Positions 54,196-62,988 of a stretch of 64,000 bases of DNA are shown piece by piece. The position numbers and the translations under genes were made by a program. The stretch's first letter is position 1. Every line of letters starts with the position of its first letter. This DNA comes from Pseudomonas viridiflava (GTDB lineage Bacteria; Pseudomonadota; Gammaproteobacteria; Pseudomonadales; Pseudomonadaceae): assembly GCF_900573885.1 (NCBI RefSeq), contig NZ_UPSE01000499.1:1-64000 (forward strand). Direction: 5' to 3'. The notes below the pieces were generated by a model. That model did no database searches, had not been told where the DNA came from, and was given only the letters and a program-made list of their open reading frames with translations.

Positions 54196-54224
54196 GGCGC
54201 CTCCTTTTTGCGAGAGCAGGGTCG

Positions 54225-55364
54225 ATGCCCACCGCCTTTCCCGAAGACTCCGTTGGTCTGGTTACGCCGCAAGTCGAGCACTTTGCCGAGCCGTTGGCAT
54301 TGGCGTGCGGCCGCAGCCTGGGTCAGTACCAATTGATGTACGAGACCTATGGCGAACTGAATGCAGCCCGCAGCAATGCCGTCCTCATTTGCCATGCCTT
54401 GTCGGGGCATCACCACGCCGCCGGCTACCACAGCCCCGATGAGCGCAAGCCCGGCTGGTGGGACAGCTGCATCGGGCCGGGCAAGGCCATCGATACCAAC
54501 CGCTTTTATGTGGTCAGCCTCAACAACCTCGGCGGCTGCAACGGCTCCACCGGGCCTTCGAGCGTCAACCCTGCGACTGGCAAACCCTACGGTGCTGACT
54601 TCCCGGTATTGACCGTGGAAGACTGGGTCAACAGCCAGGCGCTGTTGGCCGATCGACTGGGCATCGCGCAATGGGCCGCGGTGGTGGGCGGCAGCCTCGG
54701 TGGCATGCAGGCCATGCAATGGGCCATCAGCTACCCGGATCGCATTCGTCACTGCCTGGCGATTGCCTCGGCGCCCAAGCTCTCGGCACAGAACATTGCC
54801 TTCAACGAAGTGGCGCGTCAGGCCATTTTGTCGGACCCCGAATTTCACGGCGGGCACTTCCAGGAGCACAGCGTCATTCCCAAACGCGGGCTGATGCTGG
54901 CGCGCATGGTTGGGCACATCACCTACCTGTCCGATGACGCCATGGGCGAGAAATTCGGCCGAGGCCTGAAAAGTGAAAAGCTCAACTACGACTTCCATAG
55001 CGTCGAATTCCAGGTGGAAAGCTACCTGCGCTATCAGGGCGAGGAATTCTCCGGCCGCTTCGACGCCAACACGTACCTGCTGATGACCAAGGCACTGGAC
55101 TACTTCGACCCCGCCGCCGCGCACGATGGCGACCTGGCGAAAACCCTGGCTGACGTCAAAGCGGATTTCTGCGTGATTTCCTTCACCACTGACTGGCGCT
55201 TCTCGCCGGCCCGCTCGCGGGAGATCGTCGACGCGCTGATGGCTGCACGCAAAAACGTCTGTTATCTGGAAGTGGATGCGCCGCAAGGCCATGACGCCTT
55301 TTTGATGCCGATTCTGCGTTACCTGCAAGCATTCAGCGGTTACATGAACCGCATCAGCCTCTGA
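54225..55364 (+). CDS. metX: Homoserine O-succinyl/acetyltransferase MetX
   Basis: Alpha/beta-hydrolase-fold enzyme of 379 residues that activates homoserine for methionine synthesis. The nucleophile elbow is GGSLGGMQAMQW, with LICHALSGHHHAAG upstream and the catalytic His in PQGHDAFL near the C-terminus. Pseudomonad MetX proteins are generally succinyltransferases (MetXS). metW follows 8 bases downstream. Confidence 0.96.
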   Translation: MPTAFPEDSVGLVTPQVEHFAEPLALACGRSLGQYQLMYETYGELNAARSNAVLICHALSGHHHAAGYHSPDERKPGWWDSCIGPGKAIDTNRFYVVSLNNLGGCNGSTGPSSVNPATGKPYGADFPVLTVEDWVNSQALLADRLGIAQWAAVVGGSLGGMQAMQWAISYPDRIRHCLAIASAPKLSAQNIAFNEVARQAILSDPEFHGGHFQEHSVIPKRGLMLARMVGHITYLSDDAMGEKFGRGLKSEKLNYDFHSVEFQVESYLRYQGEEFSGRFDANTYLLMTKALDYFDPAAAHDGDLAKTLADVKADFCVISFTTDWRFSPARSREIVDALMAARKNVCYLEVDAPQGHDAFLMPILRYLQAFSGYMNRISL

Positions 55365-55372
55365 GGATTGTC

Positions 55373-55993
55373 GTGAGAGCCGATCTTGAAATCATCCAGG
55401 ACTGGATACCCGCCGGCAGCCGCGTGCTCGACCTTGGCTGTGGTAACGGCGAACTACTGGCCTGGCTGCGCGACCATAAACAGGTGACCGGCTACGGGCT
55501 GGAGATCGACCCGGACAACATCGCCCAGTGCGTAACCAAGGGCGTCAACGTCATCGAGCAGAACCTCGACCTCGGGCTGGGCAACTTCGCCAGCAACAGC
55601 TTCGACGTCGTAGTCATGACCCAGGCGCTGCAAGCGGTGCAGTACCCGGACAAGATTCTGGAAGAAATGCTGCGCGTGGGTCGCCAGTGCATCATCACGT
55701 TCCCGAACTTCGGCCACTGGCGTTGCCGCTATTACCTGGCCCGCAATGGTCGTATGCCGGTGTCGGACTTCATGCCGTACACCTGGTACAACACGCCGAA
55801 CATTCACTTCTGCACGTTTAAAGACTTCGAAGCCCTGTGCCTGGAGCGCAGCGTGAAGGTGCTCAACCGCCTGGCCGTCGACCATTTGCACCGGCACAGC
55901 TGGGCCAGCCGTATGTGGCCTAATCTGCTGGGTGAAATCGGCATTTATCGCGTTAGCGGGCCTGGCGTTCAGGAACACCGCATCGCTGTTTGA
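55373..55993 (+). CDS. metW: Methionine biosynthesis protein MetW
   Basis: A 206-residue class I methyltransferase-fold protein with the SAM motif VLDLGCGNGELLAWL. MetW binds MetX and supports its activity, which explains the tight gene pairing. It starts with GTG, preceded by GAGGATT, and the rest of the frame fits the family start (RADLEIIQDWIPAGSRV). Confidence 0.96.
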   Translation: MRADLEIIQDWIPAGSRVLDLGCGNGELLAWLRDHKQVTGYGLEIDPDNIAQCVTKGVNVIEQNLDLGLGNFASNSFDVVVMTQALQAVQYPDKILEEMLRVGRQCIITFPNFGHWRCRYYLARNGRMPVSDFMPYTWYNTPNIHFCTFKDFEALCLERSVKVLNRLAVDHLHRHSWASRMWPNLLGEIGIYRVSGPGVQEHRIAV

Positions 55994-56019
55994 TCCGCCC
56001 TCGTTTCAGGAGAATTCCC

Positions 56020-56442
56020 ATGCGTCGCCTCGCCGTTTTCCTTCTCAGTATGTGCCTGGCCTTGCCGGTGCTGGCCGAGCGCAAAGTCAGCTTTGGTGAG
56101 CTGGATGTGCACTACAACGCTTTCAACTCCGGCTTCTTGCAGCCCGATATCGCCGCTGCCGCTGGCCTGACCCGCAGCAAAACCCTGGGCGTGCTCAACG
56201 TGGCCGTCCTCAAATCCGGCAAGGCCAGCGCCGCCAACGTCACCGGTACGGTCACCGACCTGCTGGGCAAAGCGCGACCGCTGGAATTCAAGCAAGTCAC
56301 CGAGAGCGGCGCGATTTATTACCTGGCGCAATTCCCTTTTGAACAACGGGAAGTACTGCGTTTCAAACTGACCGTACAGGTTGGTGAAGGCGCGGCGAAC
56401 AGCCTCGATTTCAACCAAGAATTTTTCCCGGACGACAAATGA
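56020..56442 (+). CDS. DUF4426 family secreted protein
   Basis: A 140-residue protein with a signal peptide (residues 1-21, MRRLAVFLLSMCLALPVLA), followed by a single beta-rich domain beginning ERKVSFGELDVHYNAFNSGFL. Function is unknown, and it is conserved next to metW. The start was set at the ATG with AGGAGA in front. It overlaps rdgB by four bases. Confidence 0.88.
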   Translation: MRRLAVFLLSMCLALPVLAERKVSFGELDVHYNAFNSGFLQPDIAAAAGLTRSKTLGVLNVAVLKSGKASAANVTGTVTDLLGKARPLEFKQVTESGAIYYLAQFPFEQREVLRFKLTVQVGEGAANSLDFNQEFFPDDK

Positions 56443-57047
56443 GCCACGCTACTTTCGACCTCAGCCAACTGGTGCTCGCCAGCCACAACGCCGGCAAGCT
56501 GAAGGAGCTGCAAGCCATGCTCGGCGACGCCGTGCAGGTGCGCTCGGTCGGCGAGTTCAGTCAGATCGAGCCGGAAGAAACCGGCTTGTCGTTTATCGAA
56601 AACGCCATTCTCAAGGCCCGCAACGCGGCGCGCATTTCCGGCCTGCCCGCGTTGGCAGACGACTCCGGCCTGGCGGTGGACGCCCTTGGCGGTGCGCCAG
56701 GCATCTACTCGGCACGTTACGCCGACGGCCAGGGCGACGCCGCCAACAACGCCAAGCTGTTGCTGGCCTTGCAGGGCTTGCCGGCCGAGAAGCGCTCCGC
56801 GCAGTTCGTGTGCTGTCTGGCCTTGGTGCGCCATGCCGACGACCCGTTGCCGATCATTTGCGAAGGCCTCTGGCATGGACGCATTCTGGAACAGGCGGAG
56901 GGCGAACATGGCTTCGGCTACGACCCGCTGTTCTGGGTGCCCGAGCGTAACTGCTCCAGCGCCGTACTGACCCCCGCCGAGAAAAACCAGTTGAGCCATC
57001 GCGCCCGTGCCATGGCGTTGCTGCGCGAGCGTCTGGGCCTGGCATGA
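56439..57047 (+). CDS. rdgB: XTP/dITP diphosphatase
   Basis: Cleaves non-canonical purine triphosphates (XTP, dITP) to monophosphates. The 202-residue protein has LASHNAGKLKELQAML, TGLSFIENAILKARNAA, ADDSGLAVDALGGAPG and the C-terminal SHRARAM. Both ends overlap neighbours by ATGA, so DUF4426-rdgB-hemW is one coupled unit. Confidence 0.97.
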   Translation: MSHATFDLSQLVLASHNAGKLKELQAMLGDAVQVRSVGEFSQIEPEETGLSFIENAILKARNAARISGLPALADDSGLAVDALGGAPGIYSARYADGQGDAANNAKLLLALQGLPAEKRSAQFVCCLALVRHADDPLPIICEGLWHGRILEQAEGEHGFGYDPLFWVPERNCSSAVLTPAEKNQLSHRARAMALLRERLGLA

Positions 57048-58252
57048 ACGACACCAAAGGCGGGCTGATCTTTCCGCGCGCCGCTGATCAGGGTTCGTTA
57101 GATAACGGCAACCTGCTGCAAATGCCGCCCTTGGCGTTGTACATCCATATTCCCTGGTGCGTGCGCAAATGCCCGTACTGCGACTTCAACTCTCACACGG
57201 CGAGCCCGGAGCTTCCGGAAGTCGCCTACGTCGACGCGCTGCTGGCGGATCTTGAGCGTGATTTACCGCTGGCCCATGGCCGTGAGCTGACTTCGATTTT
57301 CTTCGGCGGCGGCACGCCCAGCCTGTTCAGCGCCGAGGCGTTGGGGCGATTGTTGGAAGGCGTCGAGCGACGCATCCGCTTTGCCGGCGACATCGAGATC
57401 ACCCTGGAAGCCAACCCGGGCACGTTTGAACAGAACAAGTTCAGCGCCTACAGGCAACTTGGCATCAATCGACTGTCCATCGGCGTGCAAAGCTTCCAGC
57501 AGGCCAAGCTGCAAGCGCTCGGCCGCATTCACAACGGCGACGAAGCCATGCGCGCCGCCGACATGGCGCGTAACGCCGGCTTCGATAACTTCAACCTCGA
57601 CTTGATGCACGGCTTGCCCGATCAATCGCTGGACGATGCCTTGGGCGATCTGCGCCAGGCCATTGCGCTGTCGCCGACGCATTTGTCCTGGTATCAGCTG
57701 ACGCTGGAGCCGAACACGGTGTTCTGGAACCAGCCGCCGACGCTGCCGGAGGACGACACCCTGTGGGATATCCAGGAAGCCGGCCTGGCGCTGCTGGCCG
57801 AGCACGGCTTCGCCCAGTACGAAGTGTCGGCGTACGCCCGCGACGGCAAGCGTGCGCGGCACAACCTGAACTACTGGAGCTTTGGTGATTTCCTCGGTAT
57901 CGGTGCGGGCGCCCACGCCAAACTGAGCAGCCCGGACGGGCAGATTCTGCGCACCTGGAAAACCCGGCTGCCCAAGGATTACCTCGACCCGACGAAAAAC
58001 TTCCAGGCCGGCGCCAAAGCACTGACCGCCGATGAGCTGCCGTTCGAGTTTTTGATGAATGCGCTGCGCCTGACCGAAGGCGTTCCGGCTGCGTTGTTCA
58101 GTCAGCGCACGGGGTTGCCGCTGGCGGAGTTGGCTCGCGCCCGTGAACAAGCACAACAGCGCGGCTTGCTGGTAGCCGATCCGGATCGGCTGGTGGCAAC
58201 GCCTGAAGGTCAGTTGTTTCTCAACGACCTGCTGCAGTATTTTTTGCCCTGA
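57044..58252 (+). CDS. hemW: Haem chaperone HemW (radical SAM)
   Basis: A 402-residue radical-SAM protein, related to HemN but thought to insert haem into respiratory enzymes. The [4Fe-4S] motif CVRKCPYC (Cys39, Cys43, Cys46) is followed by FFGGGTPSLF, EANPGTFE and the C-terminal HemW segment. The first 26 residues vary in the family, and a second ATG at residue 27 (MPPLALY) is a possible alternative start. Confidence 0.95.
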   Translation: MNDTKGGLIFPRAADQGSLDNGNLLQMPPLALYIHIPWCVRKCPYCDFNSHTASPELPEVAYVDALLADLERDLPLAHGRELTSIFFGGGTPSLFSAEALGRLLEGVERRIRFAGDIEITLEANPGTFEQNKFSAYRQLGINRLSIGVQSFQQAKLQALGRIHNGDEAMRAADMARNAGFDNFNLDLMHGLPDQSLDDALGDLRQAIALSPTHLSWYQLTLEPNTVFWNQPPTLPEDDTLWDIQEAGLALLAEHGFAQYEVSAYARDGKRARHNLNYWSFGDFLGIGAGAHAKLSSPDGQILRTWKTRLPKDYLDPTKNFQAGAKALTADELPFEFLMNALRLTEGVPAALFSQRTGLPLAELARAREQAQQRGLLVADPDRLVATPEGQLFLNDLLQYFLP

Positions 58253-58312
58253 CCTTTTTTGCCCTTAATGGCTTGCCCTGACTTTGATGCCCACCTGGGC
58301 TAAGGACACCAG

Positions 58313-58636
58313 ATGGACCTGATTCTCGACCTGATCGCCACCGTTTCACGCTGGACTCGCGGTCACCTTTACGACATTTCCCTGGCGATCATGGCCACCG
58401 TCCTGGTGTTGTTCGGGCCTGGCATCAATGCGTGGATACAGCAGCGTATTGGCGGCCTGAATTTCATCTTCCGCACCTTGCTGTTCGTACTGATCTGCGC
58501 AGTGGGTTACGGCCTGGCCATGATCTTTCTCACGCCGTGGGTGGCCAAGGGGCTGGGCTATTTCAATAACTACACCCTGGCGCCGGTTCTGCTACTAGTC
58601 TTCTTTCTCATCGGCGTGATCGCCGACCGCAACTAA
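58313..58636 (+). CDS. DUF3392 family small membrane protein
   Basis: A 107-residue protein with three predicted transmembrane helices (about 20-38, 50-72 and 82-103), starting MDLILDLIATVSRWTRGHL. The family is uncharacterised and usually lies next to hemW in pseudomonads. Confidence 0.85.
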   Translation: MDLILDLIATVSRWTRGHLYDISLAIMATVLVLFGPGINAWIQQRIGGLNFIFRTLLFVLICAVGYGLAMIFLTPWVAKGLGYFNNYTLAPVLLLVFFLIGVIADRN

Positions 58637-58689
58637 GCCGCCGCAACTCAACTGGCGGCCCGTGCGGCAGCCAGCGGAGGAGCAAGGCT

Positions 58690-58944
58690 ATGAAAGCGCT
58701 CAAACACCTTTATCTGTATTTTCAGGACGGCCAGCGGCTGATCATGCGCTTCCCCGAACAAAGCGAGGATCCCGTCGCGATTGCTCGCGCCTTGCGCAAA
58801 CAGCTTGAATCGCCGTTCCTGAGCATCGCCGTGAATGGCGACCTGCTGATGATTCCGCGAGAGAGTATCAAGTACCTGCAAATCAGCCCGGCCCCGTCGG
58901 CACTGCCAGAGCCAACCCTGGTCGGCGCGGTGTTGGTGGATTAA
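58690..58944 (+). CDS. Conserved hypothetical protein, 84 residues
   Basis: A small soluble protein starting MKALKHLYLYFQDGQRLIMRF with a mixed alpha/beta pattern and no signal peptide. A GGAGGAGC ribosome site stands before the ATG, so it is likely translated. No family was recognised with confidence. It closes the hemW-side gene group and is followed by a strong hairpin. Confidence 0.75.
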   Translation: MKALKHLYLYFQDGQRLIMRFPEQSEDPVAIARALRKQLESPFLSIAVNGDLLMIPRESIKYLQISPAPSALPEPTLVGAVLVD

Positions 58945-58950
58945 ACGCCG

Positions 58951-58990
58951 CCCATAAAAAATCGCGGCTAAAGCCGCGATGTTTTATGGG
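58951..58990. terminator. Long bidirectional terminator
   Basis: CCCATAAAA and ATCGCGGC (58951-58968) pair with GCCGCGAT and TTTTATGGG (58973-58990), leaving a TAAA loop and a small bulge. It has A and T tracts on both sides. Confidence 0.85.
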
Positions 58991-59000
58991 CTAACTCAGG

Positions 59001-59094
59001 CAGGTTGGGTTGAGCAACGCGAAGCCCAACACTACGCATCAAGGGAGACGTTAGGCTTCGCTTGAGCTTACCGAACGCGGACCAACCCAACCTA
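59001..59094. repeat. TTGGGTTGAGC/GAAGCCCAA inverted repeat, copy 4 (one arm decayed)
   Basis: The left arm 59001-59030 is intact (CAGGTTGGGTTGAGCAACGC...). The right arm 59050-59094 is disrupted but still holds GGCTTCGCTTGAGC and CCAACCCAACCTAC. It sits just beyond the end of the minus-strand DUF1329 gene. Confidence 0.75.
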
Positions 59095-59132
59095 CAAGCA
59101 AAGCAATGCGCGGGGAAATCCCTTCGCAGCGC

Positions 59133-60476
59133 TTAGTTACCTTCGCGGCGCAGCGCCTGCGGTGTGAAATCACCTGGCCCCAGCTTGGCGTTGAAGTCGT
59201 ACATGATTTCGTTGTTATCCATGCCATCGGCAAAGTAGCGCTTGCCAGCGAAGTCATAGATGGTTTCCAGCGTGCTGCCGAACATCGGCACGTCGTAGTA
59301 GCTGATCGGGTGGCTTTCCTGCAGACCGACAAGCTCGTCGTTCTTGTCATACAGGTCTACCGCAAGAATCTGCCAGCTGTCTTCGTCGAGGTAGAAACGA
59401 CGCTTGGCGTACGGGTGGCTGAAGCCTTTGCGCAGCGACGCTTCGACGATCCACACGCGGTGCAGCTCATAGCGCAACAGCTCAGGATTCACGCTTTTGG
59501 CTTGCAGAATGGTGTCGTAGGGAATGCCCTTCTGGTGCACCGCATAGCTGTTGTACGGAACGAGCATTTCCTTCTTGCCCTGCAGCGTCCAGTCGTAGCG
59601 ATCCGGCGCACCGTTGTAGGAGTCGACCATATCGGCAGTGGCCATGCCGTTGGTGTCTGGCTGCAGGGTGTCGAACGCCAGCATCGGCAAGCGACGCACG
59701 CGGCGCTCGCCCCGGTTGAAGCGCCACGCTTTGCGGATCGACAGCACCTGGTCCAGCGTTTCCTGCACCACCAGCGCCGAACCGGCGAGCTTGGCTGGAG
59801 CGACAACGCTGTACTTGTAGAAGAACAGGGTGTTGTCCAGATCAGACGGGGTAACGCCTTCGCGGCCGTAGCGGAAGTAGATGTCGCGGTCGAGCTTGAG
59901 CAGGTTGTACGCGCCGTTCGACAACACCGCCGCCTGGTTGGTGACGAAGTGAATCTGCTCGCCGCGGTAGCGCATCACATGGTTCCAGATGGCTTCCTGA
60001 CCGGTTTGCGGCTGCGGGAATGGAATACCGGACGCCGCGCCTTGTACGCCATTGCCGCCGGAAATCAGCTCGGCATTGCTGGCGTTGTAACGGGTGGCGT
60101 CGTAGATACGCTGCGGTGCGGCTGCACTGCGGTGGGTCGGAAATACGCGCAGGTAATAGTCCGGATTGGTTTCCAGCAAGGTTTTGAGGCCGACCGGCAA
60201 TTGCGCCTGATACTGCGCCACGTTTTTGCTGTTCACCGTGTACTGAACGGACTCGTTAGCGTACGGGTCCGGGTGGTGCATACCGGGTTTGTAGCTGGGA
60301 ATCGGCTGCGCCAGACCACCGTCCCATTCCGGGATAGTGCCGGCAGCGTTGCCTTTGCGTTCGCCTCCCAGCGGCGTTAGATCGCCGTTCAGGCGATTGG
60401 CCTGAACCGCGTCGACCTTGGCGTGCGCATTAACTGCACACACTGCAAGCAGTACTACTCCAATACTTCTCAGCAC
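59133..60476 (-). CDS. DUF1329 family outer-membrane-associated protein
   Basis: A 447-residue secreted protein. The signal peptide is VLRSIGVVLLAVCAVNAHA, read from a GTG start that has AAGGAG 7 bases upstream. The mature part begins KVDAVQANRLNGDLTPLGGE and continues with GTIPEWDGGL and FYKYSVVAPAKLAG, hallmarks of DUF1329, a LolA/LolB-like fold. Such genes often accompany DUF1302 proteins and RND exporters, but none is nearby here. Function is not established. Confidence 0.88.
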   Translation of the reverse strand: MLRSIGVVLLAVCAVNAHAKVDAVQANRLNGDLTPLGGERKGNAAGTIPEWDGGLAQPIPSYKPGMHHPDPYANESVQYTVNSKNVAQYQAQLPVGLKTLLETNPDYYLRVFPTHRSAAAPQRIYDATRYNASNAELISGGNGVQGAASGIPFPQPQTGQEAIWNHVMRYRGEQIHFVTNQAAVLSNGAYNLLKLDRDIYFRYGREGVTPSDLDNTLFFYKYSVVAPAKLAGSALVVQETLDQVLSIRKAWRFNRGERRVRRLPMLAFDTLQPDTNGMATADMVDSYNGAPDRYDWTLQGKKEMLVPYNSYAVHQKGIPYDTILQAKSVNPELLRYELHRVWIVEASLRKGFSHPYAKRRFYLDEDSWQILAVDLYDKNDELVGLQESHPISYYDVPMFGSTLETIYDFAGKRYFADGMDNNEIMYDFNAKLGPGDFTPQALRREGN

Positions 60477-60660
60477 AGACTTTCTCCTTGGGGCGAGTCG
60501 GTAACGCGCCACCTTATTATTTATACAGCCAGTCTCGCGTGTTGCTGTGGTGAGGTAGCCGGCTTGAGCCGATCTGGTTTTGCAGCGGTGCAGCAAGTTG
60601 TTTCAGGTCGCCCATGGGTTGCACCAGCGTCTTGTCGCGGCACCACGTGGCGACATCCGA

Positions 60661-61395
60661 TCAGTCTAGACGCTCAAACTTGAGATCCCACACCCCATGG
60701 CCCAAACGCTCGCCGCGGCGTTCGAATTTGGTGATCGGGCGCTCTTCCGGGCGCGGTACGTAGGTGCCGTCTGCGGCCTGATTTCGATATCCCGGAGCAG
60801 CCGCCATGACTTCCAGCATGACCTCAGCGTAAGGCTGCCAATCGGTAGCCATATGCAATACGCCACCGATCTTCAGCTTTTTGCGCACAAGTTCGGCGAA
60901 TTCCGGCTGCACAATACGACGCTTATGATGACGCGCCTTGTGCCAGGGATCCGGAAAGAACAGCAGAAGGCGATCAAGACTGGCGTCTGCAACGCAACGC
61001 TTGAGCACTTCAATGGCATCGCAGTCGTAAACGCGCAGGTTTTTCAAATCCTGGGTCAGCACACCATTGAGCAGCGCGCCAACACCGGGGCGGTGGACCT
61101 CAACGCCGATAAAATCCTGCTCAGGCGCAGCTGCGGCCATTTCCAGCAGGGAATGCCCCATGCCAAAGCCGATCTCCAGCGTGCGCGGCGCCGAGCGGCC
61201 GAAGACCTGATCGAAGTCCACAAAATCGTCCGCCAACGGCAGCACGAACAGCGGCTTGCCGATGTCCAGCCCACGTTGCTGCCCTTCGGTCATGCGGCCG
61301 GCGCGCATGACGAAACTCTTGATCGCGCGGTGCTTGCGTTGATCGGCCTGGGGCTCGCCCTGTGCGTCAACCTGAGTGTCTAGCGGTTCAGTCAT
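60661..61395 (-). CDS. trmB: tRNA (guanine-46-N7) methyltransferase
   Basis: A 244-residue SAM-dependent enzyme making m7G46 in tRNA. LEIGFGMGHSLLEMA is the SAM motif, and LLFFPDPWHKARHHKRRIVQ is the tRNA-binding/catalytic signature. The N-terminal 40 residues are charged and variable. It starts 8 bases after the thiG stop, on the same strand. Confidence 0.97.
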   Translation of the reverse strand: MTEPLDTQVDAQGEPQADQRKHRAIKSFVMRAGRMTEGQQRGLDIGKPLFVLPLADDFVDFDQVFGRSAPRTLEIGFGMGHSLLEMAAAAPEQDFIGVEVHRPGVGALLNGVLTQDLKNLRVYDCDAIEVLKRCVADASLDRLLLFFPDPWHKARHHKRRIVQPEFAELVRKKLKIGGVLHMATDWQPYAEVMLEVMAAAPGYRNQAADGTYVPRPEERPITKFERRGERLGHGVWDLKFERLD

Positions 61396-61403
61396 GGTGG
61401 CTC

Positions 61404-62198
61404 TTACTTGATCAGACCATCCAGCGGCGAAGACGCGCTGGCATAGAGTTTCTTCGGCATGCGCCCGGCGAGGTAAGCCATGCGTCCAGCCACAATGGCG
61501 TGCTTCATGGCTTCGGCCATCAGCACCGGGTTTTGCGCATGAGCAATGGCGCTGTTCATCAGAACGGCTTCGCAGCCCAACTCCATGGCAATCGTCGCAT
61601 CCGAAGCGGTACCCACACCCGCATCAACCAACACCGGCACTTTGGCCTCTTCAAGGATGATCCGCAGGTTGTAAGGGTTGCAAATGCCAAGGCCCGTGCC
61701 GATCAAACCGGCCAGCGGCATGACGGCAATGCAACCCATCTCGGCTAGCTGGCGGGCAATGATCGGGTCGTCGCTGGTGTACACCATCACGTCGAAGCCA
61801 TCTTTAACCAGCACTTCAGCTGCTTTGAGCGTTTCAATCACGTTAGGGAACAGCGTTTTCTGGTCTGCCAGCACTTCCAGCTTCACCAGCTTGTGGCCGT
61901 CCAGTAATTCGCGAGCCAGACGGCACGTGCGCACGGCTTCAGCTGCGTCGTAGCAACCTGCCGTGTTGGGAAGAATGGTGTAGCGGTCCGGCGGAATCAC
62001 ATCGAGCAGGTTCGGCTCATCAGGATTCTGGCCAATATTGGTGCGGCGTACCGCAACGGTGACGATCTCGGCGCCAGAAGCTTCGATAGCACGGCGGGTT
62101 TCATCGAGATCCTGATACTTGCCGGTACCTACCAGCAGACGCGATTGGTATGTACGCCCGGCCAGGGTAAAGGGCTTATCGGTACGAGATTGGCTCAT
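61404..62198 (-). CDS. thiG: Thiazole synthase
   Basis: TIM-barrel enzyme of 264 residues making the thiazole phosphate of thiamine. The Schiff-base Lys is in KLVKLEVLADQ (Lys106), with the phosphate region PVLVDAGVGTASDATIAMELG further on. It uses sulphur from ThiS thiocarboxylate, encoded 53 bases upstream. Confidence 0.97.
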   Translation of the reverse strand: MSQSRTDKPFTLAGRTYQSRLLVGTGKYQDLDETRRAIEASGAEIVTVAVRRTNIGQNPDEPNLLDVIPPDRYTILPNTAGCYDAAEAVRTCRLARELLDGHKLVKLEVLADQKTLFPNVIETLKAAEVLVKDGFDVMVYTSDDPIIARQLAEMGCIAVMPLAGLIGTGLGICNPYNLRIILEEAKVPVLVDAGVGTASDATIAMELGCEAVLMNSAIAHAQNPVLMAEAMKHAIVAGRMAYLAGRMPKKLYASASSPLDGLIK

Positions 62199-62251
62199 CG
62201 AAATTCCTCTTGCAGTAGCGCTAATGGGTGCGGCATTCGTGGCCAGAGCTA

Positions 62252-62452
62252 CTAGCCGCCGCCAATGGCGTGCACGACTTCCAGCGTATCGCCTTCGTGC
62301 AGGACGGTTTCGCCATGCTGGCTACGCGGCACAATGTCCAGATTCAGCTCGACGGCCACACGCCGACCGGTCAAATCCAGGCGTACCAGCAGGTCCGCGA
62401 CCGTCTGGCCATCGCTCATTTCGAAAGGTTCACCGTTCAACTGAATGCGCAT
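62252..62452 (-). CDS. thiS: Sulphur carrier protein ThiS
   Basis: A 66-residue ubiquitin-like protein ending in GlyGly (HAIGGG), the site of thiocarboxylate formation. It starts MRIQLNGEPFEM. A TTG 9 bases upstream is in frame, but neither start has a strong ribosome site; the ATG fits the family. Confidence 0.93.
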   Translation of the reverse strand: MRIQLNGEPFEMSDGQTVADLLVRLDLTGRRVAVELNLDIVPRSQHGETVLHEGDTLEVVHAIGGG

Positions 62453-62572
62453 AACAGGCAATCACAAAAGTGAGGGGGCCGGCATTCTAGCCCCAACAAA
62501 GGCGCCGACCAAGGCAAACGCGCGCCATTCGTCTCACAATTGACGCCGCGGTCAGGTTGTTGTCACACCCGA

Positions 62573-62947
62573 TCAATCCTGCCCGCGCCAGGCCGCCAGC
62601 GCCAGACAAAGCCACCCGCCGAGAAACGCGACGCCGCCAAACGGCGTGACGATGCCCAGCTTCGATATGCCGGTAAGCGTAAGCAGATAGAGGCTGCCCG
62701 AAAACAGCACGATGCCCGAGGCAAACAGCCAACCGGCAGCATTTAAGAGGCGACCCGGCAGATGCGCTGCCAGCAAGGCGACGGCTAACAGTCCAAGCGC
62801 ATGCAGCATCTGGTAATGCGTACCTGTCTGGAATATCGCCAGGTACTCGGGTGTCAATTTCGCCTTCAGCCCATGCGCGGCGAAAGCCCCTAGTGCAACC
62901 CCCGTAAAGCCAAAAAACGCGGCAAATAACACCATTCGACGCAACAT
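62573..62947 (-). CDS. DUF423 family membrane protein
   Basis: A 124-residue protein with four hydrophobic helices and the family start FFGFTGVALGAFAAHGLKAKL. The C-terminal TPFGGVAFLGGWLCLALAA is also conserved. Function is unknown. An internal ATG with GGAG 8 bases upstream was taken as the start instead of a GTG two codons earlier. Confidence 0.9.
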   Translation of the reverse strand: MLRRMVLFAAFFGFTGVALGAFAAHGLKAKLTPEYLAIFQTGTHYQMLHALGLLAVALLAAHLPGRLLNAAGWLFASGIVLFSGSLYLLTLTGISKLGIVTPFGGVAFLGGWLCLALAAWRGQD

Positions 62948-62988
62948 GATCACGCTCCGCAGCGGTAAAGAAAAACGCCGATTATGCG

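Noticed and set aside
60477..60596. 40-residue N-terminal extension of the DUF1329 protein
   Set aside because: It hides the signal peptide, while the GTG at 60476 has a good ribosome site and directly begins the signal sequence.
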